Assembly (NCBI GenBank): GCA_022793815.1
Contig: JAAWDP010000011.1
Coordinates: 235,213-299,212, forward strand
DNA length: 64,000 nucleotides
Reading direction: 5' to 3'
Source: Clostridia bacterium
Lineage (GTDB): Bacteria; Bacillota; Clostridia; Christensenellales; Pumilibacteraceae
Part shown: in pieces, positions 61,589 to 64,000 of the stretch
Position numbering within the stretch: position 1 is the stretch's first letter
How the letters are laid out: each line of letters opens with the position of its first letter
Made by a program: the position numbers and the translations under genes
Notes under the pieces: model-generated
The model's database searches: none
The model's input: only the letters and a program-made list of their open reading frames with translations
What the model was told of the DNA's origin: nothing

Positions 61589-62416
61589 ATGAAAAAATAT
61601 TCACTTGGTGTAATAGGATGCGGAAATATGGCGCAATCCATATTGCGAGCATTGACAGACGATACCGTAATATATTTATTGAGGGCAAACGGATATAAAC
61701 TATCGGTATCCGTGTCGGACACGGATACAAAGAAACTCGATTGTGTCAGAAGTCCGAAAATCAAAACTTTCACCGACAATTCCGAACTGGTGTCACAGGC
61801 GGATGTTGTAATATTCGCAGTCAAACCGCAGGTGGCGGAAGCCGCCGTAGACGGTATTGATTTCGGCAACAAGATTGTCATGTCTATTATGGCGGGAGTT
61901 ACTTTAAAGCGTCTTAAAACGCTTGTGAGCGGCTCAGAACGATTGAAACTTGTGCGTATCATGCCGAACCTGAATGCTCGGGTAGGCTGTTCCGTGAATG
62001 CATATTGTCAATTTGGACTCGATGACGGCGAAGAGGATTTTGTAATCAATATATTGGGAGCGTTCGGACAATATTATAAAGTCAGCGAGTGTATGATGAA
62101 TTCGATTACGGCGTTGACGGGAAGCGGACCCGCATTCGTTTTCATGTTTATCGATGCATTTATAAAAAAGGGCATTGCCTGCGGATTCGATGCCGCAACC
62201 GCCAAACAGTTGGCATTAGACACCCTGTCCGGAAGTATCGAAAACGTGCGCGGTTTCGAAGGAGACATTTCGGATTTGATAGATTCGGTATGCAGTAAGG
62301 GCGGTACCACCGTAGAGGGAGTGAATCGTTTGCGAGAAAGCAATTTCGCCGACATTGTGTCCGCGGCTATCGATGCATCCGAACAGCGGTCGAAAGAGTT
62401 GGAGAAAAGTCTATGA
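61589..62416 (+). CDS. proC: Pyrroline-5-carboxylate reductase
   Basis: ProC makes the last step of proline synthesis. The protein has 275 residues. The NAD(P)-binding motif LGVIGCGNMAQSILRAL is at the N-terminus. VKPQVAEAAV, MPNLNARVGCSVNAY, TALTGSGPAFVFMFIDAF and the signature SVCSKGGTTVEGVNRLRE follow. AGAGGTG lies upstream of ATG 61589. An insertion near residues 30-45 relative to usual ProC gives the slightly greater length. The end overlaps rnhA by 4 nt. Confidence 0.95.
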   Translation: MKKYSLGVIGCGNMAQSILRALTDDTVIYLLRANGYKLSVSVSDTDTKKLDCVRSPKIKTFTDNSELVSQADVVIFAVKPQVAEAAVDGIDFGNKIVMSIMAGVTLKRLKTLVSGSERLKLVRIMPNLNARVGCSVNAYCQFGLDDGEEDFVINILGAFGQYYKVSECMMNSITALTGSGPAFVFMFIDAFIKKGIACGFDAATAKQLALDTLSGSIENVRGFEGDISDLIDSVCSKGGTTVEGVNRLRESNFADIVSAAIDASEQRSKELEKSL

Positions 62417-62862
62417 AAAAAGTTGATATCTATACCGACGGAGCATGCAGCGGAAATCCGGGCGCCGGGGGTTGGGGCGTTATTTTGATGTTTAACGGAC
62501 ACGTGAAAGAAATCAGCGGTTACGTGGCAGAGACCACAAATAACCGTATGGAACTGTTTTCGGTAATAAGCGGTTTGAAGTGTTTAAAGGAAAAATGCGA
62601 TGTGACCGTTTACAGTGATTCGGCTTATGTCGTTAATGCCGTTAATAACGGTTGGCTGAAAAATTGGGAGCGTAACGGTTGGAAGAATGCGGACAAGCAA
62701 GATGTAAAAAACAGAGAGCTGTGGGTTGATTTACTGTTGACCGCCGAGAAGCACAATGTTTCTTTTGTGAAGGTAAAAGGACATAGCGACAATATCTACA
62801 ACAATAGATGCGACGAGCTCGCGCGTGCGGCAATCGCAAATAAGAGAGGACTGTCATTATAA
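62413..62862 (+). CDS. rnhA: Ribonuclease HI
   Basis: RNase HI cleaves RNA in RNA-DNA hybrids. The protein has 149 residues. All four catalytic acids are seen: DIYTDGACSGNPGAGGWG, TTNNRMELFSVI, VTVYSDSAYVVNA and the Asp of NNRCDELAR, with VKGHSDN supplying the His. It is coupled to proC by an ATGA overlap. Its length equals the bacterial norm and it lacks the extra N-terminal hybrid-binding domain. Confidence 0.97.
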   Translation: MKKVDIYTDGACSGNPGAGGWGVILMFNGHVKEISGYVAETTNNRMELFSVISGLKCLKEKCDVTVYSDSAYVVNAVNNGWLKNWERNGWKNADKQDVKNRELWVDLLLTAEKHNVSFVKVKGHSDNIYNNRCDELARAAIANKRGLSL

Positions 62863-62891
62863 TAGAATGCAGTAATGCATAGACTAATACT

Positions 62892-63806
62892 GTGGATAAA
62901 AAAGACATAAGACGCAGTATAGTCAAATTGGTTATGGTATTGCTTTGCATGGCAATGTCTGTCGTATCCTATGTTTTTTTATCGCATTTTCCGAAATATA
63001 TTTTGATTATTTTAATAGTCGCATTTTCGTCAATGGGGATAGGGATAGCATGTGTAAATCATAAGCGATTTGAAACACTGTATAAATTATTGCTTACTTC
63101 CATTGTAGGTGCCGCGATAATACTGACATGTTACGTGCTGCTTGACGTAACGGGAGTTTTGGACAAGATAACAAGTTTCGATGTGCTGAAACAGTTTATT
63201 CTGAATACGAAACAGTGGGGCATAATCGTTTTTGTTCTTTTGACAGTGTTTCAAGTTGTGGTTTTGCCCATACCAGCTATCGTTACCGTGCTTATCGGCG
63301 TGGCGGTGTATGGACCGTGGTTGTCGTTTATTCTTTCTACAATCGGTACGCTGATAGGTTCTTTGATAGCATTCACTCTCGGTAAAATATTCGGCAAAAA
63401 ATTGGTTGTCTGGATGGCCGGACCCGAAAAGACCGAAAAATATTCCGAAATACTTAATGACAAAGGACGTTTTGCATTTATCATAATGTTGCTGTTTCCG
63501 TTCTTTCCCGATGATATGCTGTGTCTTGTCGCAGGGATTTCGTCGATGTCATATAAATACTTTATTGCGGTTGTATGCTTGACAAGACCCGCCATGATAG
63601 CGTTTTACAGCTTTTTCGGCAGCGGAACTATAATACCGTTCAATGGGTGGGGTATTCCTGTGTGGATTGCTCTGTTTTGCGTAGCATTTATATTGTTCTT
63701 GCTGATGAACAAATTAAAGGACTTTTTGATAACGAAAAAATACAAGAGCGGCAACAAGCGCATGCAGATAGAGGCATCGGAAGAATTCGATAAAAAGAAA
63801 AAATAA
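62892..63806 (+). CDS. VTT-domain membrane protein (TVP38/TMEM64/DedA-like)
   Basis: This 304-residue membrane protein has about seven hydrophobic segments. The VTT/SNARE-associated motif is visible in PIPAIVTVLIGVAVYGPWLS and STIGTLIGSLIAFTLGKIFG followed by KKLV. It also has FFPDDMLCLVAGISSMSYKY, typical of the TVP38 subgroup. Related proteins are phospholipid scramblases or transporters; the substrate here is unknown. The start is GTG 62892 without a clear Shine-Dalgarno sequence, so a slightly different start is possible. A Lys-rich tail ends the protein. Confidence 0.88.
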   Translation: MDKKDIRRSIVKLVMVLLCMAMSVVSYVFLSHFPKYILIILIVAFSSMGIGIACVNHKRFETLYKLLLTSIVGAAIILTCYVLLDVTGVLDKITSFDVLKQFILNTKQWGIIVFVLLTVFQVVVLPIPAIVTVLIGVAVYGPWLSFILSTIGTLIGSLIAFTLGKIFGKKLVVWMAGPEKTEKYSEILNDKGRFAFIIMLLFPFFPDDMLCLVAGISSMSYKYFIAVVCLTRPAMIAFYSFFGSGTIIPFNGWGIPVWIALFCVAFILFLLMNKLKDFLITKKYKSGNKRMQIEASEEFDKKKK

Positions 63807-63902
63807 AAACTCGGAGCAAGGTTTGCGTTCCATAGGGAGAATATGAAAAACAATAAATGTCAATCGAACGCACCTAAAAGGACAAGTCAAGGTAACAATG
63901 TA

Positions 63903-63933
63903 ATTGGAATAGCAGAAGCTGTTCCAATTTTTT
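63903..63933 (+). terminator. Terminator after the VTT-domain gene
   Basis: ATTGGAATAGC (63903-63913) pairs over 11 bp, one G-U, with GCTGTTCCAAT (63918-63928), loop AGAA, followed by TTTTT. The last 65 bases of the window contain no recognised feature beyond a TATAAT-like word at 63945. Confidence 0.8.
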
Positions 63934-64000
63934 ATGATATAATGTGAGCTTATATCAAAGACTAAAATATACAAATCTCAAGTGTATGCCTATTGATTGA

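Noticed and set aside
63844..63948. 34-codon frame near the window end with GGGAG upstream
   Set aside because: Spacing to the ATG is only 3 nt, and the frame runs through a strong terminator hairpin; it is probably chance.

Overview
The window reads as a chromosome segment of an uncultured, Gram-positive, probably spore-forming member of Clostridia. Supporting signs are the six-cysteine (SCIFF) peptide with its radical-SAM maturase, the IspH-ribosomal protein S1 fusion, the yajC-TIGR04086-scfA-scfB-secDF order, the Bacillus-like order rpsO-pnp-ylxY-M16 peptidase-ftsK/spoIIIE, a YtxC-like sporulation protein and a collagen-like surface protein. GC looks moderate by eye and drops clearly between about 13.1 and 16.2 kb. 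Gene density is high and nearly everything lies on the plus strand; only a two-gene glycosyltransferase/collagen operon (59.3-61.3 kb) is on the minus strand.

Layout. (1) 0-4.8 kb: a five-gene biotin-dependent sodium-pumping decarboxylase/transcarboxylase operon (carboxyltransferase, OadG-like, biotin carrier, OadB-like pump, OadA/5S-like). It runs by short overlaps into surE, a flavoprotein, an AroH-Cmk fusion, plsC and ispH-rpsA, up to 10.6 kb. (2) 10.6-13.1 kb: a membrane dipeptidase with an apparent 3' frameshift, purB and tRNA-Val. (3) 13.1-16.2 kb: a low-GC islet behind the tRNA. It holds a strong promoter driving a nested fold-back, terminator-ended RNA candidate, a decayed lipoprotein gene, a SHOCT-tailed membrane protein, small unknown genes and a cysteine hydrolase. 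(4) 16.2-31.1 kb: a flavodoxin/ferredoxin protein, then a cassette formed by one 4273-residue membrane-anchored repeat protein (MBG/YDG-type domains), a 345-residue membrane-tethered protein and a 75-residue coiled-coil protein, all behind one strong promoter. (5) 31.3-31.6 kb: a tRNA-Gly/Cys/Leu cluster. (6) 31.7-44.7 kb: ytxC-like gene, yajC, TIGR04086 protein, scfA, scfB, secD, secF, recJ, relA, an MBL-fold hydrolase and hemZ. (7) 44.7-59.2 kb: rpsO, pnp, ylxY-like, M16 peptidase, dUTPase, ftsK/spoIIIE, rimO, pgsA, cinA-like, recA and rny. (8) 59.2-64 kb: collagen-like protein and its glycosyltransferase, tRNA-Trp, proC, rnhA and a VTT-domain protein.

How the genes work together. Most of the window is housekeeping: Na+-coupled decarboxylation, isoprenoid, lipid and purine steps, Sec export, the stringent response, RNA decay and DNA repair or segregation. 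The accessory content is concentrated in three places: the islet behind tRNA-Val, the giant surface-protein cassette, and the collagen-like/glycosyltransferase pair. The least explained signals are the roughly 210-nt structured RNA candidate at 13240-13446 and the giant-protein cassette at 17067-31145. No CRISPR array, insertion sequence or prophage was seen. All family assignments come from reading motifs and remembered family features; no database search was run.
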